Assembly: GCA_030068075.1 (NCBI GenBank) | Contig: JAINVK010001445.1 | Coordinates: 1,178,001-1,242,000 of the forward strand | Reading direction: 5' to 3' | Length of the DNA: 64,000 nucleotides | DNA from: Paguma larvata | Taxonomy: Eukaryota; Chordata; Mammalia; Carnivora; Viverridae | Shown here: positions 23,157 through 34,509 of the stretch, one piece after another | Layout of the letters: every line of letters begins with the position of its first letter | Position numbering within the stretch: position 1 is the stretch's first letter | Notes under the pieces: generated by a model | Told to the model about the DNA's origin: nothing | The model's input: the letters and a program-made list of their open reading frames with translations, nothing else | Database searches by the model: none | Position numbers and translations under genes: made by a program

Positions 23157-23381
23157 GGGGCACCTGGGTGGCTCAGTTGGTTAGGTGGCTGACTTCGGCT
23201 CAGGTCATGATCTCACGGTCAGTGAGTTCAAGCCCCACATCGGGCTCTGTGCTGATGGCCCATCAGAGCCTGGAGCCTGCTTCAGTTTCTGTGTTTCCCT
23301 CTCTCTCTGCCTTTCCCCTGCTCATGTTTTGTCTCTATGTCTCTCAAAAAATAAATAAACGTTAAAAAATTAAAAAAATAT
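23157..23381 (+). mobile_element. Young CAN-SINE, copy A only
   Basis: Close to consensus, with an 11-bp flanking repeat ATCTCACAACA (23146-23156 and 23382-23392). The L1 in copy B is uninterrupted at about 61578-61592, so this insertion followed the duplication. Confidence 0.96.
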
Positions 23382-26276
23382 ATCTCACAACAAAAAAGAG
23401 TCCTGGACCAGATGGATTTCCAGAGGAATTCTCCCAAATATTTAAAACAGAGTTAATACCTATCCTTCTCAAGTTGTTCCAAAAAACAGAAACAAAAGGA
23501 AAAATATCCAGACTCCTTTTATGAAGCCAGCATTACCTTGATGCCCAAACAAGACAGAGACTCCACAAAAAAAGAATATGGGACAATATCCCAGATGACC
23601 ATGGATGCAAAAATTCTCAACGAGATACTAGCAACTCTAATATAACAACATATAAAAAGTATTTCACCATGTTCAAATAGGATTCATTCCTGGGCTGCAG
23701 TGCTAATACAATATTTGCAAATCAATCAATGTGATACATCACATTAATAAAAGAAAGTATAAGAACCATATGATCCTGTCAATAGATGCAGAAAAAGCAT
23801 CTGACAAAATACAGCATCCTTTCTTAATAAAAACCCTCTAGAAAGTCGGGATACCAGGAACATACTGAAACATTGTAAAAGACATATGTGAAAAGCCCAC
23901 AGCTAATATCCTCGGTGGGAAAAAAATGAGTGCTTTCTTCCTGAGATTAGGAACATGACAGGGATGTGCATTCTCACCACTGTTGTTTCACATAGGGTTG
24001 GAAGTCCTAGCATCAGCAATCAGACAACAAAATGAAATAAAAAGCATCAAAATTGGCACAGAAGGAATCAAGCTTTCACTTTTCGCAGACGACTTGATAT
24101 GCTACATGGAAAATCCGAAAGACTCCACCAAGTCTGCTAGAACTGATACATGAATTCAGCAAAGTCACAAGGTACAAAATAAATGCAAAGAAATCGGTTG
24201 CATTTCTGTACACCAATAATGAAACAACAGAAAGAGAAATCAAGAAACTGATCCCAGATACAACTGCACCAAGAACCATAAAATACCTAGGAATAAACCA
24301 AACCAAAGATTCAAAAGGTCCATATGCTGAAAACTATAGAAAACTTATGAAGGAACTTGAAGAAGACACAAAGATATGGAAAACCATTCCATTCTCATGG
24401 ATTGGAAAATTAATATTGTTAAAAGGTTAATCCCACCCAATGCAATCTACACATTCAATGCAATCCCAATCAAAATTGCACCTTCATTCTTCTCAAACCT
24501 AGAACAAACAATCCTAAAATTTGTAAGGAACCACAAGAGACCCTGAACAGACAAAGTAATATTGAAGAAAAAAACCAAAGTGAGAGGCATCACATACCCA
24601 GACTTTAGCCTCTACTACAAAGCTATAATCATCAAGAGAGTATGGTCTTGGCACAAAAACTGACACATAGGTTAATGGAATGGAATAGAGAACCCAGAAT
24701 TGGACCCACAAATGTATGGCCAACTTATCTTTGACAAAACAGAAAAGAGTATTCAATGGAAAAAAGACAGTCTCTTTAACAAATGGTGCTGGAAGATCGG
24801 GACAATAACATATAGAAGAATGAAACTAGATGACTTTATTACACCATACACAAAAGTAAACTCAAAATGGATGAAAGAACTAAATGTAACACTGGAATCC
24901 ATTAACATCCTAAAGGAGAAACAGGAAACTACCTCTTTGATCTCAGCCACAGCAATTTCTTACTCAACACATCTTCAAAGGCAAGGGAATTAAAAGCAAA
25001 ATTTGGGACTTCATAAAGATAAAAAGCTTCTGGGTTACAAAGGAAACAATCAACAAAAGTAAAAGGCAACCGATGGAATGGGATATTTGCAAGATATTTG
25101 CAAATGGCATACCAGATAAAAGGTTAGTATCCAAAATCTATAAATAACTCACCAAATTCAACACCCAAAAAATAAACAATCCAGTGAAGAGATGAGCAGA
25201 AAACATGAACAGATTCTTTTTCCAAAGAAGACATGCAGGTTTCCAACAGACACATGAAAAGATGCTCAAAGTTAGTCATCATCAGGGAAATAGAAATCAA
25301 ATCCACACTGAGATACCACCTCACAAGAGTCAGAGTGGCTAAAAATAACAAGTCAGGAAACAACAGGTGCTGGGGAGGATGTGGAGAAATGGGAATCCTT
25401 TTGCACTGTTGGTGGGAATGCAAAGTGGTGCTGCTCTAGAAAATAGTGTGGAGTTTCCTCAAAAAAATTAGAAATAGAACTACCCTCTGACACAGCAATA
25501 GTGCTACTAGGAATTTATCCAAGGGATACAGGAGTGCTGATACATAAGGGCACATTTACCCCAATGTTGATAGCAGCATTTTCTACAGCAGCCAGATTAT
25601 GGAAGGAGCCCAAATGTCCATTTACTGATGAATGGATAAAAAATATGTCATTTATACATACAATGGAATACTACATGGCAATGAGAAAAAATGAAATCTG
25701 GCCATGTATAGCAACATGGATGGAACTGGAGGGTATTATGTTAAGAGAAATAAGTCAGTCAGAAAAAGACAGATACCATATATTTCCACGAATAGGTGGG
25801 CTTTGTGAGACTAAGCAAAATCCAGGGGGAGGGGAAGAGGGGAAAGGAAAAAAAGACACAGAGAGGGAGGGAGATAAAACATAAGAGACTCTCAAATACT
25901 AAGAACAAACTGAGGGTGAGGGAGGTGAAGGAGGGGGGAGAGGGGGTGACAGGCATTAAAAAGGGCACATGTTGGGATGAACACTGGGTGTTATATGTAA
26001 ACCAATTTGAAAATAAACTATTATAAAATAAAAAAAAAGAGTGTAGGTATAAACTTTGGTCAGTGTTACATCAAAATATTACAACAGTACAATAAATTTT
26101 AGTGGAGGAGTTTAGAATCAAAGACAATTGTGGTATTGAAGCAATTCATATAATAGTTTGAGAATACGATATAAGATGTCTTGGTATAAGGGTCTAAAAA
26201 TATCACTGGAATAAATTTCTAAAGCTCTGATGTGTAGTGAGAAGAAAAAGACCTCAACATCTATGTTTTCTTTTTT

Positions 26277-27239
26277 CTATTGTCTAATTTCTTGTAAGAC
26301 AGTTCCCACATTCAACATTTTCTTTAATGCCCCTGTGACATCTTTATTCCTCAGACTATAGATTAAGGGATTTAGCAGAGGAGTGACTATGGTATAAAAA
26401 ACAGATACCATTATGTCTTTTTCAGGGGTGTGGTAGAATCTGGGAAACATGTAGTTTTAGACTCCAGCCCCATAAAAGAGGATGACCACAGTCATGTGGG
26501 AGGAACAAGAGGTAAAGGCTTTCTTCTGGCTCTTTTCTGAGTTCATCCTGTGGATGGTGAGGAGGATGTAAAAATAGGAGCTAGAAATTACTGTCACCGG
26601 GAAAAGGAGCATGAGGACACAACACAGGTACATGAGGGTCTCATAGAGGGAAGTGTCTGAGCAGGAAAGTTTTACTATGGCAGGGACCTCACAGAAGAAA
26701 TGATGGATCTCCCGAGATCTGCAGACGGGGAAGGTCATGGTGACAGACGTGAGCATAAATCCATCCAGAGATCTCAGAAACAAGCAGCCAGATGCCAGTA
26801 GGAGAGAAACCCTATGGCTCATGAGGACAGGAAAATGAAGAGGCTGGCAGATGGCAATATAGCAGTCATAGACTATGGTGGCTAGAAGGAAACATTCTGA
26901 ACCTCCTAGTGTCACATAGAGAAACATTTGCATCCCACACTCGAGGGCTGAGATCTTATTCACATTCATAACCTGGTCCATAAGCATCTTGGGCACGGTG
27001 CTGGAAATGTACATTACATCCATGAAAGACAACTGGCTAATGAAAAAGTACATGGGGGTGTGGAGATGAGCCGTAGAGTATATCAGAAATAACAGGATAG
27101 AGTTTCCAGATATTGCCGTCAAGAAAACCATAAAAATGACCACACAGAGGAGAGTTGGGTATTTGGACTGGCTGAAAATTCCCACCAGGATGAAATCAGA
27201 CTGTCCAGTTTCATTGACCATCCAAGTTTTGTTGTCCAT
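26277..27239 (-). pseudogene. Olfactory receptor pseudogene, OR2T4-like
   Basis: Collinear over all 321 codons with the two intact receptors, but codon 261 (minus strand, 26459-26457) is TAA where they have Tyr. The frame continues after it through [23 protein letters not shown] and a terminal TAG at 26277-26279, so no frameshift is present. The stop removes the end of TM6, the last loop, TM7 and the tail. The DRY motif at the end of TM3 reads D125-C126-Y127, a second damaging change. Other marks are intact: sequons N3-K4-T5 and N9-E10-T11, [13 protein letters not shown], and [13 protein letters not shown] in loop 2. The N-terminus MDNKTWMVN resembles human OR2T4 from memory. It could be a segregating null allele rather than a fixed pseudogene. 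Confidence 0.93.
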
Positions 27240-28403
27240 GAGGGTTCTGCTAGGCCCAAGTCCATCTAGACCTCAAATTCACCAAGGAGAGCTTAGGAGG
27301 CAATGGGTCATTCATGAAGTGCAATCACCTGAAATGATTTAAGAAATGCTTACTGAGAGTTTTTGTGTTAATGTTTGTGTACAGCAACTTGTGCTAAAAG
27401 GAGGAAGTCGCATGAGCCTATAGATTGGGGATTATCGATCACTTATGATTTAATGAACTTATCACTAAGCTAAAAATTTGCAGCTGTGGGTCAGAGTAGT
27501 TGGTAACTAATATTGAAATTGCCACAGTTTACATTATGACATTTCCTCATGATAGATAATGTCATCCATTAGCATGTATTTACAGAGAGGCTAACTCAAG
27601 CAAATGTGGCAAATCATTGAATCATTGAAAAAGATAAATAAAAATTATATTGCTATAATTTTTGTTATACAAGTCCAAATTTATTTAACATCGGTGCTTT
27701 GAGTACTAACAAGAATATTTTAAAAATTCTTGGAGGTATGTTCCATGTAAGGAAGATGTAGAAAGTAAATTACACATAATTTGAGGAAAACCCATACCGA
27801 ATATTAGAGCCCTCTGTACCCATAGGAGCAGGCTTCCCTGTGAGGTTGATTGTGTAGAGTGAGCGATGTACACGCCAAAGAAAGATCACGTTTCTCACAC
27901 ATGAATGACCCTTTAGAGAACTATGAGACTTTAAGTGCTATACTTAGAATCTCAGCAACCATAGATCCAACTTTCCCCCTTTACTCACCATTTCTCTGTC
28001 CACTCTATAGGAAACAAAGGATTATCTTAATTTTGAAGCTCAGGCGTGGTGAGGATTGAGGGAAAATAATAAAAGTGCCTAGAACATTACCAGTTACAGA
28101 GGCACACATGTACTTATAGTTAAAAGAGTTCACATTAATGTTAATTATTATGAAGGATCATAAGAAATAGTGTACCTATTACTGTCTTATGATGCAAGAT
28201 GCATTACTTCACATGGTTTAGCATCTATTTATATATTTAAAAATTTAGAATTGATCATTTATGTAGCTCCAACAACTTGAATAAGTGTGTGTATGTTTGT
28301 TTATTTTGATACACTTTGATTCCATACAAATATATAAATCAAATAAATATATAATTGATCCTGTAATTTATATTTATATACTTTTTACAAAATACATATA
28401 TAT
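27240..28403. other. Pseudogene upstream region, old duplicate of receptor flank
   Basis: Diverged but alignable by eye with 4580-5750, for example 'agaacattaccagttacaga' at 28081 and 'caacttgaataagtgtgtgta' at 28271 against 'caacttgcgtgtgtgta' at 5656. No coding content. The 69-codon frame at 27850-28059 has no gene features. Confidence 0.68.
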
Positions 28404-28622
28404 TTTTTAAAATTTTTAAATGTTTATTTATTTTTGAGAAAGAGAGAGACCCAGAACGTGAATGAGGTACAGGCAGAGCGAGAGGGAGACACAGAACCTA
28501 AAGCAGGCTTCAGGCTCTGAGCTGTTAGCCCAGAACTCAATGCAAGTCTCAAACTCATGAACCATGAGATCATGACCTAAGCTGAAGTCCCATGCTCCAC
28601 CGACTGAGCCACCCAGGTGCCC
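28404..28622 (-). mobile_element. CAN-SINE
   Basis: Antisense SINE from TTTATTTATTTTTGAGAAAGAG to 'ctgagccacccaggtgccc', flanked by AT-rich near-repeats. It is absent from the older duplicate near 5660. Confidence 0.94.
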
Positions 28623-28671
28623 TTATAAAATATATATTTTAGCTCTGGTTCAAAGCTCTAGAGAGAATCTC

Positions 28672-28863
28672 ATTTTTTTAAATGTTTATTTACTTTTGAG
28701 AGACCACAAGCAGGGAAGGGGCAGACAGAAGGGGAGACAGAAGATCCTAGGCAGGCTGCAGCTGAGAGGAGAAAGCCTAGTGCGGGGCTTAAACTCACCA
28801 ACAGTGAGATTGTGACCTGAGCTGAGGTTTGACACTTAACTGAGTGAGTCACCTGGGCACCCC
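28672..28863 (-). mobile_element. CAN-SINE
   Basis: Second antisense SINE, 50 bp downstream of the previous one, ending 'gtcacctgggcacccc' and more diverged in its middle. Confidence 0.92.
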
Positions 28864-28869
28864 AAGAAG

Positions 28870-29159
28870 CTCATCTTATTTCTACCTAGTACATACTTTT
28901 CCAATTTGAAAATAATCTCTTAAAACTCTAATGTCGGAAAAAAGAATTTGGATTTATATGGTCACTACCTTTTACCAGAAAAAGCTTTATTTGTTTCCTT
29001 TTCCCAAACATGATCTACTTTCAGGCACATAGCAAATGATTTCTCAAGAAAATTGACAAACTGAGAAGAAAATTGAGCAACTCTTGGAAGTCTCTGACTC
29101 TAATTCACTGTCGTCTTCTCTATGTTGCTTTTCACTGGCAATGTCTGGTCTATGTCTTT
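28870..29159. other. Old duplicate of 5990-6270
   Basis: Aligns by eye with the region upstream of receptor A: 'ctacctagtacatacttttccaa' here against 'gtctagtacatggttttccaag' at 5998, and 'gcacatagcaaatgattt' against 'cgcacatagcaattagttg'. This marks the extent of the older duplication. Confidence 0.72.
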
Positions 29160-29348
29160 TTACTTTTTTAAGTTTATTAACTTATTTTGGGAGCGAGAGA
29201 CAGAGAGAGAGAGACAGAAAATCTCAAGGAACTCCCTTGCTGTCTGTGCTGAGCCAGAGGCAGGGCTCAAACCCACAAACAGTGATATTATGACCTGAGT
29301 TATAACCAAGAGCCCAGTGCTTCAATGACTCAGCCACGCAGATTTCCC
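29160..29348 (-). mobile_element. CAN-SINE, diverged
   Basis: Antisense SINE starting AAGTTTATTAACTTATTTTGGGAG and ending 'gactcagccacgcagattt'. Its GA-rich part gives a spurious open frame at 29084-29293. Confidence 0.85.
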
Positions 29349-29383
29349 TGAAATAACCAAAAAGAATTAAACTAGGTTACTTT

Positions 29384-29598
29384 CAGGGACATTTGAGTGG
29401 CTTAGTAGCTTAAGCATCTGACTTCTGTTCAGGTCATGATCCTTAAGTTCGAACCCCGCATCAGGCTCTGAGCTGTCAAGCTGTCATGCTCAGAGCTTGA
29501 ATCCTGCTTCAGATTCTGTGTCTCCCTCTCTCTCTGTCCCTCACCTGCTCATGCTGTGTCTTTCTGTCTAAAAAATAAATAAACATTAAAAAATATTT
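29384..29598 (+). mobile_element. CAN-SINE
   Basis: Sense SINE from 'agggacatttgagtggctta' to an AAATAAATAAACATTAAAAAA tail. Confidence 0.93.
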
Positions 29599-29753
29599 TG
29601 TATATGACTTATTTTATTGTAAGAACACAGTATATTATATACATATAATAAAAATATATTTTATAAGTGTTGATATTTAAATAACACTTCCAATCAATGA
29701 TAAGTAATTAGCACTTAATTTGGGAGGGATTCAAAAGTTATATGTGAACTTCA

Positions 29754-29965
29754 AAAATTTATTAATTTTAAGAAGAGGAGAGAAAGTGTGAGCAAGGGAG
29801 GGAGGAAGGGAGGGAAAGAGAGAGAGAGAGAGGATCCCAAGCAGGCTCAGTGCTGCCGTGCTGTCAGTGCAGAGCCCACATAAGACTATCTCATGAACCA
29901 TGAGATCGTTATCTAAGCCAAAATCAACAACTGGGCATTTAACTTATTGAGTCACCCAGGCACTT
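29754..29965 (-). mobile_element. CAN-SINE
   Basis: Antisense SINE with a GA-rich run at 29800-29832 and a terminal 'gagtcacccaggcactt'. Confidence 0.9.
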
Positions 29966-31119
29966 CTATATGTGGACTTTTGACTGCATGGGGGGGTTGA
30001 CACCCCTAACCTTCATGTTGTTTTAAACTTTGGGGTCACCCATAATGTCCTAAAAATCTTGGGATAACAACTTTGGTTTTCTCTTTAATTCTTAAATATA
30101 CAACAGTGCATTTCACTTCTCATACTTTATAATATTTATGGACCACATATGTAATAGAAAAATTAAAAATATAAAACATTTTAGCACCATTTAATAAAAT
30201 TGAAAAGTGTATGGCCTATAACAAAATCTACTCATAACTACATAACAAAAATAGCCTAACTTGTGATATTTATATGCATACAGAGATTAACATGATATGT
30301 ATTTCACAATATTTTGTTGTAGCAACAAACGACTTCAGGTTTTAACAACGGAATAATTAAATACAATTCAAAATAATACAATGCAATCATAAAATTAACT
30401 TCTGGTTAAATTATGAAGTTGTATGTTGGAGCAAATTGAACTGTGTTTTCTGAAAAGATAGACTTTCAAATAGAGTCATGTTAATGGACAACAATAGGTT
30501 TGGAACAATATGTGGTATAATGTAAATTTTAATAAGTTTTGTAGACACTGTCCTGATCACCACTGACCTTCTCTCTCTTCCTCCTTGGCATGGACCTCTA
30601 AATTTCCCAGCATCCTTTGGTGTGGCTATGTAACTGAGTTCTGACCAATGGTCTGTGAATGGAATTGTGAACCCATGCCAGGGCTAACTACTGAGAATCT
30701 CCCAGATATTCTATTCCATGATTTATAATGATGATTAACTAGAATTGGCCCTCCACTGTGTTTGGGGCATTATGTATTTTAAGGTTTGCTACAGTACTCA
30801 TTTATGTATGAATATACACATCAAGAATTTACATCAAGAAAATATTTGTTATTTGGAGACATGTGTGAATGAAAATAACTTATGGGTTATGTGGTTCTCA
30901 AGTTTGATGCTACTTCTGCGGAAGGGAGAAAGGATAGAGACACAGGGTGATAGACATTTTTTCTTAAAAGAATCTTTTTATTCTCTATGAGGTCACACCT
31001 GACTTTAAGCACATTATAAGACTGGGAAAGGGAAATTAATTTTAAAGTTACCTGGTGATGGTATCTTAGACTATACTTATATAACTATCTTTTTAAAAGA
31101 TCTTTATTTACTTATGCAT
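29966..31119. other. Spacer, mostly unassigned
   Basis: AT-rich sequence without recognised coding content. A part near 30545-30720 ('ggtgtggctatgtaactgagttctgaccaatgg' type) resembles a common mammalian interspersed repeat that I cannot name with confidence. The 81-codon frame at 30745-30990 has no protein-like features. Confidence 0.45.
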
Positions 31120-31500
31120 TTATTTATTTTACTTTTTATTTCAATCTTTTATTTAAATTCCAGTAAGTTAACATATATTGTAAATTGGTTACAGGTATAG
31201 AATTTAGCGATTTATCACTTACATATAACATCCAGTGCTCAGCACAAATGCCTTCCTTATTACTCTTGCCCATTTAGCCCAACGCTTCACCTCCCCTTTA
31301 GCAACCCTCAGTTTGTTCTCTGTATTTAAGAGTCTGTTTCTTGGTTTTCCTCTCTCTCCTCTCTTTTTTTCCCCTTTGCTCATTTGTTGTGTTTTTTAAA
31401 TTCCACTTATCAGTGAAACCATATGGTATTTGTCTTTCTCTGAATTATTTTCCTTAACATAATACATTCTAGCTCCATCCACATCATTGCAAGATATAAC
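31120..31500 (-). mobile_element. L1 3'UTR fragment
   Basis: Antisense L1 3' end: 'aaattggttacaggtatag', 'cccttta...caaccctcagtttgttctctgt' and 'gaaaccatatggtatttgtctttctctga' are the reverse of the usual L1 ORF2 C-terminus and 3'UTR. Confidence 0.88.
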
Positions 31501-32335
31501 TATATTCTTTCTGATTACTAAGGCCCATTGTGGAATGAGCTCAGTATTTCAGAATTCTAGCTGTCACTTACTGCTTTTCATTTGTGTTCAGGGGATTTTA
31601 TATGTCCTGTGGCAAAAGGTAGCGAATGGCCTTAGATAAACCAGTGCCCACTGGTGCCTCACTGGTTTCTCAGCCAGCAGAGTTAGTCTGTGTTGCTCTT
31701 GACTTGGTTTCTGCTGAAACAGGACAGCTCCTACTTAGAATTTGGGAGGCCATGTTAGCATAGTCATGTTCTTCCCAATATGCAATTGGCTGTGAAGTTC
31801 TTTAACCCAGTTAAGAAGTTCTTTAAAGCTTCTTTTCTATCTACACCTAAGACGCTTTCGATCCACAGTTATTTCTAAATGTCCCCAATAGGGATCTCAG
31901 TAAATAATAGGTCCTTTATTTGCCACAGCATTTTTTGACGAAACAAGAATGTGTCAATGTGTGTATGTGTTTTATGTACGAAGTGATTGATTGAATCACT
32001 GTATAATAATATTTCTGATATAACTGTCTTTAAAACAGTACATGTTTCTCTTACAAGGTACTAAAAAAAAAAATTCCATGCTGCTTAAAGAGCCACATGC
32101 AAAATTTTTTTTAAATATTTAAAACAATGTAGAAGAAAGTTTCAATCATACTATGATGGAGAAGGCCTTCCTAAACAAAATAGAACATTCCAAGCTGGAA
32201 AGAAAATGATTGACATATTTGACCTCTTAACAAAAATGTACGCAAGACAAAAAAAGGTCAGCATATGTTAAAATCTACCTTTTTGGAGAAATCTAGTTCA
32301 TATATAACAAAAGATTAATATTAATAACATGTAAG
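31501..32335. other. Spacer, unassigned
   Basis: No open frame or repeat family recognised. The stretch at 31545-31900 has balanced composition and could hold unique or very old repeat sequence. Confidence 0.4.
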
Positions 32336-32715
32336 AGGAAACAAGCCAGAGAGAGGACTAACTATAGTCAGAAATAACGTAATTTCATAAATGACTGATT
32401 TAGCGGATAAGAAATACCAGGAATATGGTATTGGTCTTTCTCTGACAGACTTATACAGAAGAACATGGGGGTTGAGGGGAAGAGAGAGGGAAACAAATCA
32501 TAGGAGTCTCTTAAAATTAGAGAACAATCTGAAGATTGATGGAGGGAGGTGGCTGGGAGATGGGCTAGATGGGTGATGAGTATTAAGGAGAGCACTTGTG
32601 ATGAGCACTGGGTGTGGTACATAAGTGATGAAGCACTGAATTCTACTTCTGAAACCAATATTGCACTAACTTAACTAAGTAAAATTTAAGTTAAAAAAAT
32701 GAAAAAAAAAACCAA
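32336..32715 (+). mobile_element. L1 3' end fragment
   Basis: Sense L1 end: GGTATTGGTCTTTCTCTGACAG, the GGAGGGAGG run, 'gatgagcactgggtgtggtacataag' and a poly-A tract at 32693-32712. It is 5'-truncated. Confidence 0.88.
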
Positions 32716-32733
32716 ATTTGTTACTGCCAGCTT

Positions 32734-32734
32734 A

Positions 32735-32768
<34 letters not shown>

Positions 32769-32819
32769 GAAAGAAAGAAGAAGAAGGAAGGAAGGAAGGA
32801 AGGAAGGAAGAAAGAAAGA
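32734..32819. repeat. (GAAA)n/(GGAA)n microsatellite
   Basis: Purine repeat directly after the L1 poly-A tail, a common site for microsatellite birth. It gives a Lys/Glu/Arg-rich artefact frame at 32699-32893. Confidence 0.95.
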
Positions 32820-33358
32820 CAGACCTAGGAATAGTGACCATACAGAAAGACGCAAAATCAATCAGAAAAATTAAATATAAACATACAATCTAGATGGAAT
32901 TGCTAATATTGGCAAAAATCTATAAAGTGTAGCCAATTTACATCAGGATTTATGTATACAAGAGGTAGACAAGCTTAAGGATTTTTATCAAGGGATGGAG
33001 AATGACCCAAAGGCAATAACAGAAGGAAGCTCTCTCTAGCCTTGCTGCAAAGGGAGAGCAGGTATAGCAGCAGTTATCAGGACCCACGGCAGCTGAAACT
33101 GCTGGGAAGATGATCACAGGTGAGAGCTAGGCCTCCAGAGGAGGCACTTTTCCATTACCAGCCTCACCCTAACAGAGACCATGCAGAGCAGACATGCATG
33201 ATGGGGAAGGTAGAGACTCTTCAACACAATGAGAATGTGAGTTCTCTTTCTTCACAGATGTTGGGGGCTAAATAAGTCCAGAACCATATATTATGCAAAC
33301 TAAAAGTTTGTGTCAAAATTAACAAATCATTGATTACTTTTCCTACAAAAGTAATAAT
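32820..33358. other. Spacer up to duplication boundary
   Basis: No repeat family or gene recognised. The sequence at about 33355 onward ('atatatgaagatatttgtag') is the first that matches base 1 of the window. Copy A's own left junction lies outside the window, so the true breakpoint could be within this interval. Confidence 0.5.
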
Positions 33359-34308
33359 ATATATGAAGATATTTGTAGCACTTATTTTTCCATTAATAGC
33401 TATCAAGAATCAACAATGACACCATTAAGTTTATTCATAGGAAATTTATTTTGAAATTGAGGATATGTCAGTCCTATGGAATGTAACCCAGTCTCCAAAC
33501 ATTGAACTGGTAAGACATTTAAGATAGCTCACTGAGTTTAAAAAGCATGTTGTAGCTTGATTTTTCACTAAAATAGAAGTTTGAGTTCCACAACTCTAGG
33601 GTTTAACTATAACATTATAGGGTTTCATTTTCCAAACTCAGTTTCAGGTCCAGTAAACCATTTGTTTAAAAGTAACAACCTAATAGGGGGAAAGGCAATC
33701 AAAATTATGTTAAATGTTAGTTTTAATGTATCTAATTATGTTTAAGAAGACTCGCTTTTAGCCATCAGTAGAAAATGGTTTTATTCATTACATTCCGAGT
33801 GCATTTAAGAAACCGGAAATTTAGTGAAAAATAATGCAAGCTTTTCTATCCAATACGTGTTGGTTAATTCTCAACTTGGATGGAGAATTCAAATAAAAGT
33901 CCTTAATGTTCTCTGGAGGACATAGAAACCTCAAACCTTGTTACTATGTGATAGAAGTGATTCATTAGGCCAAATGCTGGTGGTATCGCTATTAAAATAC
34001 ATGAATAGAAATTTGAGAATTTCAGACTATTTTATAGCAGCCACTTATTTGATACTTGGAAGCAAGAGCATTTGAGTGCCTATACCCTTCCATTACGGTT
34101 TTTAACTCTAAATGCAAGAAATATGGAGCAGTAATTGTTCCTTCCTGTTTGGAATTCTTAGAATTAGCCACTATATACAATTTGATAAACAACTTTCCCA
34201 ACTGCATAGCTCTTGTAAAATCATTACCTAAAAGGACAGTTGTTCTAAAAACATGTTTAAAGAAATATTTTTGGTTCAAGATAGAGTAATTTTAAAAAAT
34301 ATTTGAAA

Positions 34309-34509
34309 TGGTGACACCAATGGCTCAGTTGGTTAATCATACATCTATTGGTTTCATTTCAGGTCATGATCTCATGGTTTCATGAGTTCGAGCCCCATGT
34401 CAGGTTCTGTGCTGGCAGTGCAGAACCTGCTTGGAATTCTCTCTCTCTCCCTCTCCATGCCTTCCCCCACTCACACTGTCTCTGTCTCTCTCAAAATAAA
34501 TAAATAAAC
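34309..34509 (+). mobile_element. CAN-SINE, shared by both copies
   Basis: Counterpart of 1253-1458, with 'tggctcagttggttaatcatac' near its head and an AATAAATAAATAAACAG tail. Confidence 0.92.

Larger units (their letters stand above)
21750..25884 (+). pseudogene. L1 ORF2 (endonuclease and reverse transcriptase) remnant
   Basis: The endonuclease region starts near 21750 (NPYLSIITL) and includes a TFSDHNAIKLEINHR segment (22270-22497), the usual SDH catalytic motif of the L1 endonuclease. RT follows and retains [12 protein letters not shown] (FADD at 24082-24093), so the catalytic box is intact here, unlike in the inverted copy. The C-terminal part includes [13 protein letters not shown] (24700-24993) and ends near 25884. 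Stops, frameshifts, an AC-repeat and a SINE break the frame. Confidence 0.9.
1..26035. repeat. Tandem segmental duplication, copy A
   Basis: Copy A of a tandem duplication whose partner starts near 33359. Collinear blocks read by eye are 1-8844 with 33359-41790, 9595-14864 with 49580-55469, 17744-19145 with 55470-57081, and 20448-25900 with 58692-63990. The receptor at 3617 matches the one at 36555. The offset shifts from about 33 kb to about 40 kb and then 38 kb because each copy has gained and lost transposons separately. The left edge lies outside the window. Copy A probably extends right through the pseudogene block to about 33358, but its partner there is beyond the window. Confidence 0.93.
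20441..26035 (+). mobile_element. Sense L1, near complete, copy A
   Basis: L1 with part of the 5'UTR, ORF1, ORF2, 3'UTR and poly-A at about 26020-26038. The distal 5'UTR has been deleted: the copy B counterpart begins at 57603. It contains an (AC)n expansion at 23031-23069 and a later SINE at 23157. The 3' end lies about 240 bp from the receptor pseudogene. ORFs are described separately. Confidence 0.92.
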
